From a bacterium (lineage in GTDB: Bacteria; Bacteroidota; Ignavibacteria; SZUA-365), in contig JAHLLD010000004.1 in NCBI GenBank assembly GCA_020444325.1, positions 289,644 through 353,643 of the forward strand: a DNA stretch of 64,000 nucleotides, written 5' to 3'. The notes below the pieces were generated by a model that was given only the letters and a program-made list of their open reading frames with translations, had not been told where the DNA came from and made no database searches. Position 1 is the first letter of the stretch; each line of letters opens with the position of its first letter. Below are positions 1-8,649 of this stretch, piece by piece. Made by a program: the position numbers and the translations under genes.

Positions 1-1
1 T

Positions 2-619
2 TCCAAAGCCGCCTTTCGCCGACTGCCCCGATACCACCAGATACTGTCTGCGTATGAGGGACTCGGCAGAGAATACATCTCCTCCCGCGAACTCAGTGAG
101 ATTCTCGAGATCAACGAAACCCTTGTCCGCAAGGATATGGCGGATCTGCAGATTCGTGGAAAACAGAATCAGGGATACAGCATCTCGGCGCTGCGCCTGC
201 GGATTGAGGAATTCCTCGGACTGCAGGAGGTCACCGAAGCCCTCGTCGTTGGAGCGGGACATCTCGGAACCGCACTCGCGACCTACGTGGGATTTGAACA
301 GTATGGACTCAAAATTGTCGGTGTGCTCGACAACGATCCCGATCGCATCGGTTCGATGATCGGCTCCCATGAGGTCGTTTCGATTTTCCGTCTCGCTTCA
401 ATGATTCAGAAACACAAAATCAAGCTGGTCATTCTCACCGTGCCCAAGACGGCGGCGCAGGAGCTGACGGATATCGCCGTCAAGGCCGGGGTGATTGCCA
501 TCTGGAACTTCACGCCGCAGGAACTCAACGTGCCCGACGGTGTGCGGGTGCGCAATGAGCAGATTGTGGGCGGATTCATGGCCCTGTCGCATTACCTGAA
601 AAATTACGGAGAGAAGTAG
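2..619 (+). CDS. rex: Redox-sensing transcriptional repressor Rex (5' end outside window)
   Basis: Rex represses fermentation, respiration and hydrogenase genes and leaves DNA when NADH is high. The reading frame is open from base 2, so about 205 residues are visible and only a few N-terminal residues are missing. The first ~75 residues form the winged-helix domain (RLPRYHQIL, SSRELSEILEI, VRKDMADLQIRG). A Rossmann NAD(H)-binding domain follows, starting at VVGAGHLGTALA, with the conserved D of VLDNDP. The C-terminal segment, ending in ALSHYLKN, is the domain-swapped helix of the family. It converges on rseP and shares a terminator with it. A Rex-like palindrome is present at 35823, but no perfect Rex box was seen. 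Confidence 0.93.
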   Translation, partial: SKAAFRRLPRYHQILSAYEGLGREYISSRELSEILEINETLVRKDMADLQIRGKQNQGYSISALRLRIEEFLGLQEVTEALVVGAGHLGTALATYVGFEQYGLKIVGVLDNDPDRIGSMIGSHEVVSIFRLASMIQKHKIKLVILTVPKTAAQELTDIAVKAGVIAIWNFTPQELNVPDGVRVRNEQIVGGFMALSHYLKNYGEK

Positions 620-636
620 CGCTTCCGCTGAATGGC

Positions 637-667
637 GCTTCTGCTGCGTAGAGCTTCTGCTGCGTAG
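637..667. repeat. Two direct copies of a 15-bp sequence
   Basis: GCTTCTGCTGCGTAG occurs at 637-651 and again at 653-667, just after the rex stop codon. A degenerate copy (GCGCTTCCGCTGAATGG) precedes it. It is probably a small slippage duplication in the 3' untranslated region. No function is evident. Confidence 0.6.
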
Positions 668-728
668 CCGCACATAGTGCGTACACTTCCATCTCGTACG
701 CTCCCACCACAAGGGCTCCCACCATACG

Positions 729-757
729 GAAAATGGCCGCACAAGGCGGCCATTTTC
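729..757. terminator. Bidirectional intrinsic terminator between rex and rseP
   Basis: A perfect 12-bp stem (GAAAATGGCCGC at 729-740, GCGGCCATTTTC at 746-757) encloses a 5-nt loop. The A/T-rich stem ends give a U-rich tail in both directions. It sits between two convergent genes, so it can end both transcripts. Confidence 0.8.
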
Positions 758-794
758 ATTTCCTCTGCAAAGCGGAAATCGAGTTGTTCCCGAC

Positions 795-2117
795 TCAGAA
801 AATGTCGTTGTAGATCACGAACACCATCAGCGCCAGCAGCAGCACCATTCCCGCCTGCTGCAGCGCGATCTTGATCTTGTTCGGTACTTCGCGGCGGAAG
901 AGTCCTTCAAAAATCAGGAAGATGAGGTGCCCGCCGTCCAGTGCCGGGATAGGGAAGATGTTGATGATCGCGAGACTGATACTCAGCAGTGCCATCAGAC
1001 TGAGGAAGCTGTAAATGCCTGCCTCGGCCGACTGCGCGGCCATCTCGGCAATCTTGACGGGACCTCCGATGCTCTGCTTGAAGCTCGCCTCGCCGATAAT
1101 GATGTGCCAGATGTTGGTGAGGAAAATGTCCGTCACCCGTACCAGTCCCTTCACACCAACCGCAAGCGCTTCAAACACCCCGTAGCGCACTGTTTCCACT
1201 TCACCGGGAATACGCGCGACGGGCATGATGCCGATCTTGCCGTTCTCGGTGGGAGTGACCATGGCCTGCATGCGTTTGCCGTCACGCAGCCAGACGACAC
1301 GAATGGCCTCCTCGGGACTCGCACTGACCATGCGGATCACGTCGTTCGGGGTGTGGATGGGGACGTCATTGATGGAGGCGAAGATGTCGCCTTCCTGCAA
1401 TCCCTCACGCGAGGCAGGGAGTCCGGGTTCGACGGCGCCGATGAATGTCTCTGCACCTTCGGGACTGAAACCGAAATCACCGCTGCCCACACCTTCAAGT
1501 TTTTTCTTTGGGATGAACAGGTCGATGGTCTGCGGTCCGCGCTGCACCGTGATGGTGAGATCGCCGGACAGCTGCGAATACAGCACGCCCTCACGAATGG
1601 CTTCCCAGGTCTCGACGTCCTCGCCGTTGATGCGCAGGATGTGATCTTCGGGCTGCAGTCCGTATTCCGCCGCCACGCTGCCTTCCTGCACGTAGCCGAC
1701 TGTGGTCACGAGATGATGCTGCACGCCCTGCGCGAGGTTCAATCCCCAGAAAATGGCGATGGCGAGCAGGATGTTCATGATCACACCTGCGGTGATGACG
1801 ATGATGCGCTGCCACACGGGTTTCGCACGGAATTCCCAGGGTTCGGGTGGCTGGTCGAGATGTTCGGTGTCCATGCTCTCGTCGATCATCCCGGAAATCT
1901 TGACGTAGCCGCCAATGGGCAGCCACGACACGCAGTAGTCGGTTTCACCGATCTGCTTGCCGAACGCACGCGGGGGAAAGCCGATGGAGAAGCGCTCGAC
2001 GCGCATCCCGAAGGCCTTGGCCGCGAGAAAGTGACCGAGTTCGTGAATCAGCACCAGCACGCCGATGATGATGATGAAGTAAAAAATCTGGCTGAAAATG
2101 CTACCGAGTGCGTCCAT
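795..2117 (-). CDS. rseP: RIP metalloprotease RseP (site-2 protease)
   Basis: Membrane-embedded M50 zinc protease that cuts transmembrane anti-sigma factors and leftover signal peptides within the bilayer. The protein has 440 residues, normal for the family. The zinc motif HELGH is at residues 25-29 in the first membrane helix, and the third ligand region LDG is at 393-395 in a later helix (NIFPIPALDGGH). Two PDZ-like segments lie between them (around residues 130-200 and 215-290, with GLQPEDHILRINGE and GLPASREGLQEGD). A final hydrophobic helix ends the protein. It starts 22 bp after dxr on the same strand; the dxr-rseP pairing is common in bacteria and suggests co-transcription. Confidence 0.95.
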   Translation of the reverse strand: MDALGSIFSQIFYFIIIIGVLVLIHELGHFLAAKAFGMRVERFSIGFPPRAFGKQIGETDYCVSWLPIGGYVKISGMIDESMDTEHLDQPPEPWEFRAKPVWQRIIVITAGVIMNILLAIAIFWGLNLAQGVQHHLVTTVGYVQEGSVAAEYGLQPEDHILRINGEDVETWEAIREGVLYSQLSGDLTITVQRGPQTIDLFIPKKKLEGVGSGDFGFSPEGAETFIGAVEPGLPASREGLQEGDIFASINDVPIHTPNDVIRMVSASPEEAIRVVWLRDGKRMQAMVTPTENGKIGIMPVARIPGEVETVRYGVFEALAVGVKGLVRVTDIFLTNIWHIIIGEASFKQSIGGPVKIAEMAAQSAEAGIYSFLSLMALLSISLAIINIFPIPALDGGHLIFLIFEGLFRREVPNKIKIALQQAGMVLLLALMVFVIYNDIF

Positions 2118-2139
2118 GTAACGTTGCTGTCCGGATCGT

Positions 2140-3315
2140 TTATGTCAGGCTTTCAGAGAGAGTGAGCAATTGCTGCGCCACACGGCGCGTCTCGCGGTCG
2201 ACTTCGACGACGGTTTCGACGTCACGCACCGCGCGTGTTTCCACCTGCTGGAGGCTTTCCTCGATCACCCGGGCGATGCCCGGGAACGAAAGCTCTTCAC
2301 GCAGGAAGGCCGCGACGGCCACTTCGTTTGCGGCGTTCAGGCAGGCCGGGGCCGTGCCACCTTCGCGCAATGCGGCGTAAGCGAGGCGCAGACAGGAGAA
2401 GGTCTCCAGGTCCGGCTCCTCAAAGGTCAGTGTTCCGACCTGCGTGATATCGAGGCGCTCGTAATCGGCAGCCAGTCGATCAGGCCAGGTCAGGGCATAG
2501 TGAATGGGGATTTTCATGTCTGGGACGCCAAGCTGTGCCTTGACCGATCCGTCGCTGAATTCCACCATCGAATGAATAATGCTCTGCGGATGTACGACGA
2601 CATCAATGTGCTCGGGATCCACGCCGAACAGCCAGTGCGCCTCGATGACTTCCAATCCTTTATTCATCATCGTGGCGGAGTCAATGGTGATCTTGCTGCC
2701 CATGCTCCAGTTCGGATGCTTCAGCGCGGCAGCGGGAGTGACGTCCGCAAGTTCTTCAAGACGCTTGCCCCGGAAGGGTCCCCCACTGGCCGTGAGCAGG
2801 ATGCGTGCGACGCCATGTGCGGGCTCACCGGTGATGCACTGCAGGATGGCGCTGTGCTCGCTGTCGATGGGGAGCAGTGCGACGTCATGCTGCTTTTGCA
2901 GCGATGTAATCAGTTCGCCGGCAACCACCAGCGTTTCCTTGTTCGCCAGCGCAATGTTCTTCCCGCTGCGCATGGCCGCCACGGTGGGGAGCAGTCCGGC
3001 AAACCCCACCAGGCTGCTTACCATGGTGTCGTAGTCATCACGCGCAGCAAGCTCCGTCAGGGCGTTCTCTCCACCGAGGACTTCAGTGATGTCTCCGACC
3101 TGCTGGCGAACGAGCGCTTCCGCTGCCGGATCCGTGACTACCACGGCAGAGGGACGAAATTCTTTCACCTGGGCGATGAGCAGTTCCGCGTTACTGTTGG
3201 CCGTAAGGTAACGCAACTGGAAGTGGTCGGGATGACGACGCAGCACCTCGAGCGTATTACACCCGATGGAGCCCGTGGACCCGAATACTGCCAGTATGTT
3301 TTTTCCGTTACGCAT
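2140..3315 (-). CDS. dxr: 1-deoxy-D-xylulose 5-phosphate reductoisomerase
   Basis: Catalyses the committed step of the MEP isoprenoid pathway, converting DXP to methylerythritol phosphate with NADPH and a divalent metal. The 391-residue protein opens with the nucleotide-binding motif FGSTGSIG. It carries ALANKETLVVAG, the metal/substrate motif PIDSEHSAI, the flexible-loop motif TASGGPFR and MMNKGLEVIEAH. The ATG at 3315 is preferred over an in-frame TTG two codons upstream, because the Rossmann strand begins only a few residues later. It lies directly upstream of rseP and is probably transcribed with it. No sign of damage. Confidence 0.96.
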   Translation of the reverse strand: MRNGKNILAVFGSTGSIGCNTLEVLRRHPDHFQLRYLTANSNAELLIAQVKEFRPSAVVVTDPAAEALVRQQVGDITEVLGGENALTELAARDDYDTMVSSLVGFAGLLPTVAAMRSGKNIALANKETLVVAGELITSLQKQHDVALLPIDSEHSAILQCITGEPAHGVARILLTASGGPFRGKRLEELADVTPAAALKHPNWSMGSKITIDSATMMNKGLEVIEAHWLFGVDPEHIDVVVHPQSIIHSMVEFSDGSVKAQLGVPDMKIPIHYALTWPDRLAADYERLDITQVGTLTFEEPDLETFSCLRLAYAALREGGTAPACLNAANEVAVAAFLREELSFPGIARVIEESLQQVETRAVRDVETVVEVDRETRRVAQQLLTLSESLT

Positions 3316-3538
3316 ATACAAACCAACAAGTTAAGCACTGCCTGCACCCTGCGCAACAGCGTTGCGCGTGCCCTGGCTTCCCTATGGAACACCGCGGAGG
3401 GGTCCGGGGTGCCGCGAAAGGTGTAAAAAATGCGTTTTTCCGCTGTGAATGGAATGGACTGACTGACCGGATACCTGACAGCGTGTACAGGAAACAGGAT
3501 GGAAGCGAAAACAAGTCAGGTGAATTCGAGAGTACTCA

Positions 3539-3568
3539 TTGTGTCGACTCTGCTTTTCTTCCTATAAT
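3539..3568 (+). promoter_or_regulatory. Promoter of the TPR-gene operon
   Basis: A perfect -10 hexamer TATAAT (3563-3568) is preceded, with an 18-bp spacer, by TTGTGT (3539-3544). It points at the gene starting at 3608, with predicted initiation near 3575. Confidence 0.5.
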
Positions 3569-3574
3569 TAACAG

Positions 3575-3588
3575 ATACGTTGACGTAT
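3575..3588. promoter_or_regulatory. Palindrome at the predicted transcription start
   Basis: ATACGT-TG-ACGTAT is a perfect inverted repeat. It begins about seven bases after the TATAAT box, so it overlaps the likely +1 position. This is a good place for a repressor, but the protein that would bind is unknown. Confidence 0.4.
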
Positions 3589-3607
3589 ACGAGAGCATGG
3601 CCATACC

Positions 3608-5467
3608 ATGATGAAATACATAGTTCTTTTCCTTTTCCTCTGTCCCCTCGCACAGCAGGTCGCGCATGCGCAGGCAGCTGATGAGCGCAACACGCTGCGG
3701 CTAGCGCAGACCTATGAGCAGGCGGGACGCTACGAGGACGCCCTTCGATATTACCAGGACCTTTCGCGGAGCAACCCGCAGAACAGCACGTATTTTGAAG
3801 GACTCCGCCGCACCCTCACCGCACTCAAGCGCCTTGAGGACGTGCGGCAGCTCCTCACCGAGCGCATGCAGCTGCAGCCGAAGGAATTCCAGCTCTGGGT
3901 ATACCGGGGCGGCATTTTCATGCAGCGCGGTGAAAGCGACAGCGCGGAAGCCGACTGGGAATACGCTATCAGTCTGAATACGAAGAACGGACAGGTGTAT
4001 TCGCTGGTCGCTGACCAGTGTCTGAACGCGCGGGAGTACGAGAAGGGTATCAGTTATCTGAAGCGCGGCAGGGAAGCCCTGGGATCACCGCAGCTGTTCG
4101 CCTTTGAAATCGCCCGCGCCAGTGCGATGGCGATGGACTTCGACGGTGCGATGGATGAGTACCTCGGCTATCTGCGCGCAGTGCCACAGTCGCTTTTCCA
4201 GATTCAGCAGCAGCTCTCGATGTACTCCGAAATCCCGGAAGCACTGGACGCTGCCGTGCGACGCGCGCGCGAGCAAGCCGATGAATATCCTTCAAGCGAG
4301 TCGCTCCGCTATCTCCTCGCCTGGCTGTACATGGAACGCAAAGACTACGCTTCGGCCTATCAGGTGTATCGTGATCTTGACCGCATCAAGCACGCGGGAG
4401 GAATGGAGATTCTGAAATTCGCGTCGCGTGCTTTTAACGACAAGGCTTATCGTGAAGCCGCGCGCGCATTCAAGGACGTTGTCAACGAACATCCCGATGC
4501 AACCTATCTGCCGCAGGCGGAATTTCAGCACGCACGGAGCATTGAGGAATTGTACGCAACAGAGGGAATGCCGGACGCCCTCACTCCTTCAACAACAAAT
4601 TATCCGAGCACCGAATCGGTGTCTTCATATCAGGGTGCCATCACGCTATATGAGGATGTCGCGGAGAAGTATCCCGGACAGCCTATGGCGAGCGAAGCGT
4701 TGTATCGTATCGGACTGATCAAGTTCGAGCGCTTTGGCGATACCGACGGTGCACTCGAAATACTCAAGGATATCTCGGAATCCCGCCGTAATCATTTCGG
4801 GAAGGCCGATGCGGATATTCTGATCGGAGACATCCAACTGGCACGCGGTGACATCGACGCGGCACTCGAACAGTACAACGCCGTGCTGCCTTCCCGTCAG
4901 ATAGAAGAAGCTACGCGGCGGAAATTGCAGTACAAGATTGCCGAAGCGTATTTCTTCGCGGGGCGCTTCGACACGGTGACCGTGCTGCTTGGTCCGTTAA
5001 TGGAAGAAGTCGACACCGACATTGCGAATGATGCGCTCGATCTCACCGCGCTCATCGCGCAGTACAGCGATCCAGGCGAATTGCCGCTGCAGCGTTACGC
5101 ACGCGTTCTTTTCCTCGAACGGCAGAAAAAGTATTCCGAAGCCGCTGCGCAGGCCGCTGACCTGATTGCAGAGTTTCCGACACATGACATTGTGGACTTG
5201 GCCTGGCTCAAAAAAGCCGAACTGGAAGAAAGGACGGGTGATACCGCAGGTGCCGCGGAGAGTTATGGGAATTTCCTCGCGACACGAACGGAGAGCTTTC
5301 TGCGTGACCGTGGTATCATCGGTCTTGCGCGTCTCAATGAGGAGAAACTCGGCAACAACGCCCGTGCTCTCGAGTTATATGAACAATTGCTCAATGACTA
5401 TCCTTACTCGCAGTTTGTCCCGCAGGCGCGGGAACGCATTCTAGAATTACGGAAGGTACAATCCTGA
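3608..5467 (+). CDS. Secreted/periplasmic tetratricopeptide-repeat protein
   Basis: A 619-residue protein with a signal peptide at residues 1-22 (hydrophobic core IVLFLFLCPL, cleavage near AHA|QA). The rest is made of helical TPR units, for example LAQTYEQAGRYEDALRYYQD, KYPGQPMASEALYRIG and NNARALELYEQLLNDYP. The later repeats have the YbgF/BamD-like pattern of envelope scaffolds. TPR arrays bind other proteins; the partner here is unknown. Its stop overlaps the next start (TGATG at 5465-5469), implying translational coupling with the secreted protein downstream. Tandem ATGs at 3608 and 3611 leave the exact start open. Confidence 0.8.
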   Translation: MMKYIVLFLFLCPLAQQVAHAQAADERNTLRLAQTYEQAGRYEDALRYYQDLSRSNPQNSTYFEGLRRTLTALKRLEDVRQLLTERMQLQPKEFQLWVYRGGIFMQRGESDSAEADWEYAISLNTKNGQVYSLVADQCLNAREYEKGISYLKRGREALGSPQLFAFEIARASAMAMDFDGAMDEYLGYLRAVPQSLFQIQQQLSMYSEIPEALDAAVRRAREQADEYPSSESLRYLLAWLYMERKDYASAYQVYRDLDRIKHAGGMEILKFASRAFNDKAYREAARAFKDVVNEHPDATYLPQAEFQHARSIEELYATEGMPDALTPSTTNYPSTESVSSYQGAITLYEDVAEKYPGQPMASEALYRIGLIKFERFGDTDGALEILKDISESRRNHFGKADADILIGDIQLARGDIDAALEQYNAVLPSRQIEEATRRKLQYKIAEAYFFAGRFDTVTVLLGPLMEEVDTDIANDALDLTALIAQYSDPGELPLQRYARVLFLERQKKYSEAAAQAADLIAEFPTHDIVDLAWLKKAELEERTGDTAGAAESYGNFLATRTESFLRDRGIIGLARLNEEKLGNNARALELYEQLLNDYPYSQFVPQARERILELRKVQS

Positions 5468-6729
5468 TGAAACGACTGGTTCTGATCCTTCTCTTCGCTG
5501 CCGCTGCCGCTTCGCCATTGCGCGCACAGCAGAATATTCTCATCGAGATGGATCTGCATCAAACCGATCACCTGAAAGCGTATGGCATCGTCTACTGGGT
5601 CCTCACGCGCGGCGTGGAAGTAGACTGGCTGCTCAACTATAAAAGCGGCAGTTTCCTGATGCCGTACTACCCCTTCATCGAATCGGAATGCCGCATTCGC
5701 GGGGTGTCGTTCAAAACCATCAGCGGCAGCACCGCTTCTTCGATAATCGCGGAAGTGGAGAGTCCCGATGCCAACATGGAAGTGATGCGCCTCGAAAAGG
5801 CACCGAAAATTGCGGTGTACGTGCCGCCCAATTTCCAGCCATGGGATGACGCCGTGACGCTCGCGCTCGAATATGCAGAGGTGCCGTATGACAAGCTATG
5901 GGATGAAGAAGTCATCGCCGGCAAGCTGGATGAGTACGACTGGCTGCATCTACATCATGAAGATTTCTCGGGACAGTACGGAAAGTTCTATGGCCAGTTC
6001 AGCACCTATCCATGGTACATCCAGCAGGTGGCGATCAACGAGGCCATGGCCAAACGTCTCGGGTTCAAGAAGGTGTCAGAACTGAAGAAAGCCGTTGCCC
6101 GTACGATCAAGAAGTACGTGGGCGGCGGGGGATTCATGTTCGCGATGTGCTCGGCGACGGACACCTTTGATATTGCCCTGGCGGCGGAACATACGGACAT
6201 CTGTGACGTCATGTTCGACGGCGATGCTCCCGATCCAGACTGCCAGGAAAAACTGGAGTTCGACCGCACCTTCGCATTTGAGAATTTTACGCTGGTGAAA
6301 AACCCGTACGAGTACGAGTACAGCGACATCGATATGACGCCTGCGTTCGGGGGACGTCCCGACAACGATTATTTCACCCTCTTCGATTTCTCTGCGAAAT
6401 ACGATCCCGTGCCCACCATGCTGACGCAGGACCATGTGAACGTGATCGCGGGTTTCCTCGGACAAACGACGGCCTTCAACAAGAAGCTGATCAAGAAGTC
6501 CATCACCATCCTCGCCCAGAAAGATGGGACCAACGAAGTGAAATACCTGCACGGCAATTACGGACGTGGTACGTTTACCTGGTACGGGGGACATGACCCG
6601 GAGGATTACCAGCATCGCGTGGGTGATCCGCCGACAGACCTGAAGCTGCATAAGAATTCGCCGGGCTACCGGTTGATCCTCAATAACATTCTCTTTCCCG
6701 CCGCCAAGAAAAAACAGCTGAAGACCTGA
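5467..6729 (+). CDS. Secreted protein of unknown function (420 aa)
   Basis: A signal peptide (residues 1-20, ending LRAQQ) precedes a ~400-residue globular domain rich in aromatic and acidic residues. Notable stretches are HLKAYGIVYWVLTRG, YDWLHLHHEDFSG, MCSATDTFDIALA and YLHGNYGRGTFTWYGGHDP. The KIAVYVPP and YVGGGGFMFAM segments recall a flavodoxin- or glutamine-amidotransferase-like alpha/beta fold. From memory, homologues in related genomes are sometimes labelled asparagine synthetase B. I see neither an N-terminal Cys nucleophile nor an SGGxDS loop, so that label is not supported. The gene is coupled to the TPR gene by a one-base overlap and followed after 5 bp by the MiaE-like gene. Confidence 0.75.
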   Translation: MKRLVLILLFAAAAASPLRAQQNILIEMDLHQTDHLKAYGIVYWVLTRGVEVDWLLNYKSGSFLMPYYPFIESECRIRGVSFKTISGSTASSIIAEVESPDANMEVMRLEKAPKIAVYVPPNFQPWDDAVTLALEYAEVPYDKLWDEEVIAGKLDEYDWLHLHHEDFSGQYGKFYGQFSTYPWYIQQVAINEAMAKRLGFKKVSELKKAVARTIKKYVGGGGFMFAMCSATDTFDIALAAEHTDICDVMFDGDAPDPDCQEKLEFDRTFAFENFTLVKNPYEYEYSDIDMTPAFGGRPDNDYFTLFDFSAKYDPVPTMLTQDHVNVIAGFLGQTTAFNKKLIKKSITILAQKDGTNEVKYLHGNYGRGTFTWYGGHDPEDYQHRVGDPPTDLKLHKNSPGYRLILNNILFPAAKKKQLKT

Positions 6730-6734
6730 TTGCC

Positions 6735-7310
6735 ATGCTGAACCTGCGCTGCGAAAGTAATGATGCCTGGGCCCCTGCGGCCGTCGCCGACCTCACCACG
6801 CTGCTCAGCGATCATGTGCATTGCGAAAAGAAAGCTGCCGTGACCGCGCTGAGTTTCGTCAACCGCTATCCCGACCGCACGGAAATGGTCGATCACATGA
6901 TAGCCCATGCGCAGGAAGAACTCGAGCACTTCGCACAGGTGATGGAGCTGGTCAAGGCGCGCGGGGAAATCCTGCAGCGCGACACTCCCGATCCCTACGT
7001 AAATGCGCTGCTCGCACACGCGCGAGGTGAGGAACCAGCCCGTCTGCTCGACGCCCTCATCGTTGCCGCACTCATTGAAGCACGATCCTGCGAACGATTC
7101 CAATTGTTGATAGATGCCCTTCCCGAGGGTAATGTGCGTACCCTGTTCGAGGAGCTGATGCCCTCGGAAGCACGCCACTACGCCATGTTCATGAACCTCG
7201 CCCGTGAATATTTCTCTCCTGATGAAGTGGATGCGCGTTTCGACGCCTTCCTCGACCATGAGGCGGAAATCATCCGCGGACTCCCCAACGAGGCACGCAT
7301 GCATGGCTGA
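6735..7310 (+). CDS. miaE: MiaE-like tRNA-(ms2io6A37) hydroxylase
   Basis: A non-haem diiron enzyme that hydroxylates the isoprenyl side chain of ms2i6A at position 37 of tRNA. The 191-residue protein is all-helical and ferritin-like. Iron-ligand candidates follow the family order: HCEKKAA, AQEELEHFAQV, LIEARSCERFQLL and SEARHYAMFM. The length is typical of the shorter MiaE branch. It lies 5 bp after the upstream secreted-protein gene, so it is probably the last or near-last gene of the operon. Its partners miaA and miaB are not in the window. Other ferritin-like diiron proteins are possible but fit less well. Confidence 0.85.
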   Translation: MLNLRCESNDAWAPAAVADLTTLLSDHVHCEKKAAVTALSFVNRYPDRTEMVDHMIAHAQEELEHFAQVMELVKARGEILQRDTPDPYVNALLAHARGEEPARLLDALIVAALIEARSCERFQLLIDALPEGNVRTLFEELMPSEARHYAMFMNLAREYFSPDEVDARFDAFLDHEAEIIRGLPNEARMHG

Positions 7311-7391
7311 GTGCCGTTTCGTATGTATCGCATTCCCGAGGCGCGGATAGCGTCTGTCTTCACAAACCACATGTTCACAGCGAGTGTGCCG

Positions 7392-8006
7392 ATGCGCGTA
7401 GGTTACGTTTTTCCGCTGCTGTTCCTGTTTCTGATGCATCCCATGGCGGCACAGTACCGCCTGACTCCAAACCCTGGATCCATTCCCGGCGCCAGTCTGA
7501 AGACGCCAACCGAGCATGGCGATGCTGCCACCGACAGTCTCACCGCGCAGCTTCAACCCACGGCAGGGGAGAAGCTCCTGTACCTCGCCGGTGCGGCTCT
7601 CGGCATGGGCCTGTTCGACTACGTGGGATTCAACCTTGTACGTGACAACGACGTGACCACACCGATTTACAGGGTGGTTCAGGGACTGACACAGATCGGG
7701 GTGAGCTGGCTGTTGTACGAGAAGGTCGGGCTCCCTACTGCCATCGCATTCAATCTCGTGTGGTGGACCTGGGGACTCGATGCCCTGTTCTACGGCTATA
7801 CGGAACTCTTCAATGTCGGGGGAAGCTGGCGAACCCGCGGTACTTTCAATCGCGAGGTGAATGCCAATCATGTCAAGTGGGCGAGCTGGACACCCGTGGG
7901 CATCGCGCAGGGCATGGATCCCGACAAAGCGATTGCCGGGGATGCGCTGATCGCACAGGTTCTCGTCGGTGCCGCACTCGCCGTGACTATCACCATCAGT
8001 TTGTAA
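7392..8006 (+). CDS. Putative membrane protein with signal peptide
   Basis: A 204-residue protein starting at the ATG at 7392; the longer frame upstream has no signal-like N-terminus. Residues 1-21 form a signal peptide (VGYVFPLLFLFLM, AAQ). A polar linker follows, then about three or four hydrophobic segments (LLYLAGAALGMGLFDYVGF, IAFNLVWWTWGLDALFYGY and ALIAQVLVGAALAVTITI). I do not recognise a family. It begins 81 bp after miaE on the same strand and ends convergent with the IscU-like gene. Confidence 0.65.
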   Translation: MRVGYVFPLLFLFLMHPMAAQYRLTPNPGSIPGASLKTPTEHGDAATDSLTAQLQPTAGEKLLYLAGAALGMGLFDYVGFNLVRDNDVTTPIYRVVQGLTQIGVSWLLYEKVGLPTAIAFNLVWWTWGLDALFYGYTELFNVGGSWRTRGTFNREVNANHVKWASWTPVGIAQGMDPDKAIAGDALIAQVLVGAALAVTITISL

Positions 8007-8028
8007 CGAAAACCATCAGTTCGTAACG
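7992..8028. repeat. 17-bp direct repeat across the stop codon
   Basis: ACCATCAGTTTGTAACG (7992-8008) and ACCATCAGTTCGTAACG (8012-8028) differ at one base and are 20 bp apart. The first contains the stop codon of the membrane-protein gene, so the second looks like a duplicated gene end. Confidence 0.6.
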
Positions 8029-8035
8029 GTTGGCC

Positions 8036-8488
8036 TCAGTTTGCCGCCGCCGGCTGTTCCGCTGGAGACCCCGGCTGTCCCGCCGGAGATCCTTGCTGTG
8101 TCCGCCAGAGGTCCAGCGCCTTGTGCAGGGTGATGCTTGCGGATTCGGCGCACTCGTACTTGTTTTCCGGAATCCCTTCGAGCCATTCGACGATATCCTG
8201 CATCTGCAGGTGCTCGATCTCGCTGACAGGTCTGCCGATAATCATTTCCGTCAGTCCCGAAGCCGATGCCTGCAGGCCTGAACACCCCACGAAACGAAAT
8301 GCCGCATCGCGAATACGGTCTTCCTCGATTTCCAGATCGAGGAAAAGGATGTCGCCGCAGCCCGCCTGATGTTTGACATGAACTGTTGGATTCTTCAGCT
8401 CACCGTAATGCAATTCCTCGTCGAGCATCCGAATCGCCTTGTTGGAATACCCGAGGGCAGCCAGTAATTCCTTCCGCATGTCGTCCAT
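8036..8488 (-). CDS. IscU/SufU-like iron-sulfur cluster scaffold
   Basis: NifU N-terminal family scaffold on which [2Fe-2S]/[4Fe-4S] clusters are built before transfer to apoproteins. With the start at 8488 the protein has 150 residues. The three ligand cysteines are present: C44 in AGCGD, C69 in GCSGLQASAS and C113 in NKYECAESA. The family Asp next to the first Cys (GCGD) is also present. The start at 8488 is preceded by GGAG at good spacing; in-frame ATGs at 8515, 8533 and 8569 would add residues not typical of the family. The last ~20 residues are a low-complexity Pro/Gly/Ala tail. No iscS or suf genes are adjacent. Confidence 0.88.
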   Translation of the reverse strand: MDDMRKELLAALGYSNKAIRMLDEELHYGELKNPTVHVKHQAGCGDILFLDLEIEEDRIRDAAFRFVGCSGLQASASGLTEMIIGRPVSEIEHLQMQDIVEWLEGIPENKYECAESASITLHKALDLWRTQQGSPAGQPGSPAEQPAAAN

Positions 8489-8560
8489 ATCTTGCTCCAG
8501 CACTCGCGTGAACATTACCGTCAGGTGAAACATACACAATACTCCGGAATCTTCCGCTGT

Positions 8561-8591
8561 TTGTTTCATCTGCCTGAAATCACTAGCTTTG
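8561..8591 (+). promoter_or_regulatory. Bacteroidota-type promoter of sucD
   Basis: TTG (8561-8563) and TAGCTTTG (8584-8591), separated by 20 bp, match the Bacteroidota primary sigma pattern TTG-N19/20-TAnnTTTG. The element lies 59 bp upstream of the sucD start. Confidence 0.45.
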
Positions 8592-8649
8592 TAAATCTTG
8601 CAGATTAGCAGAAAATCGTTCCCTTTATCTGAGTGCGTGGAGAAAGAGC

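Noticed and set aside
54..359. Alternative-frame protein overlapping rex
   Set aside because: The overlapping frame 2-619 gives the complete Rex fold; this one has no motif.
6666..7871. 401-codon - strand frame across the secreted protein, miaE and membrane-protein genes
   Set aside because: It spans three + strand genes with ribosome sites and family motifs; no protein family signal in the antisense.
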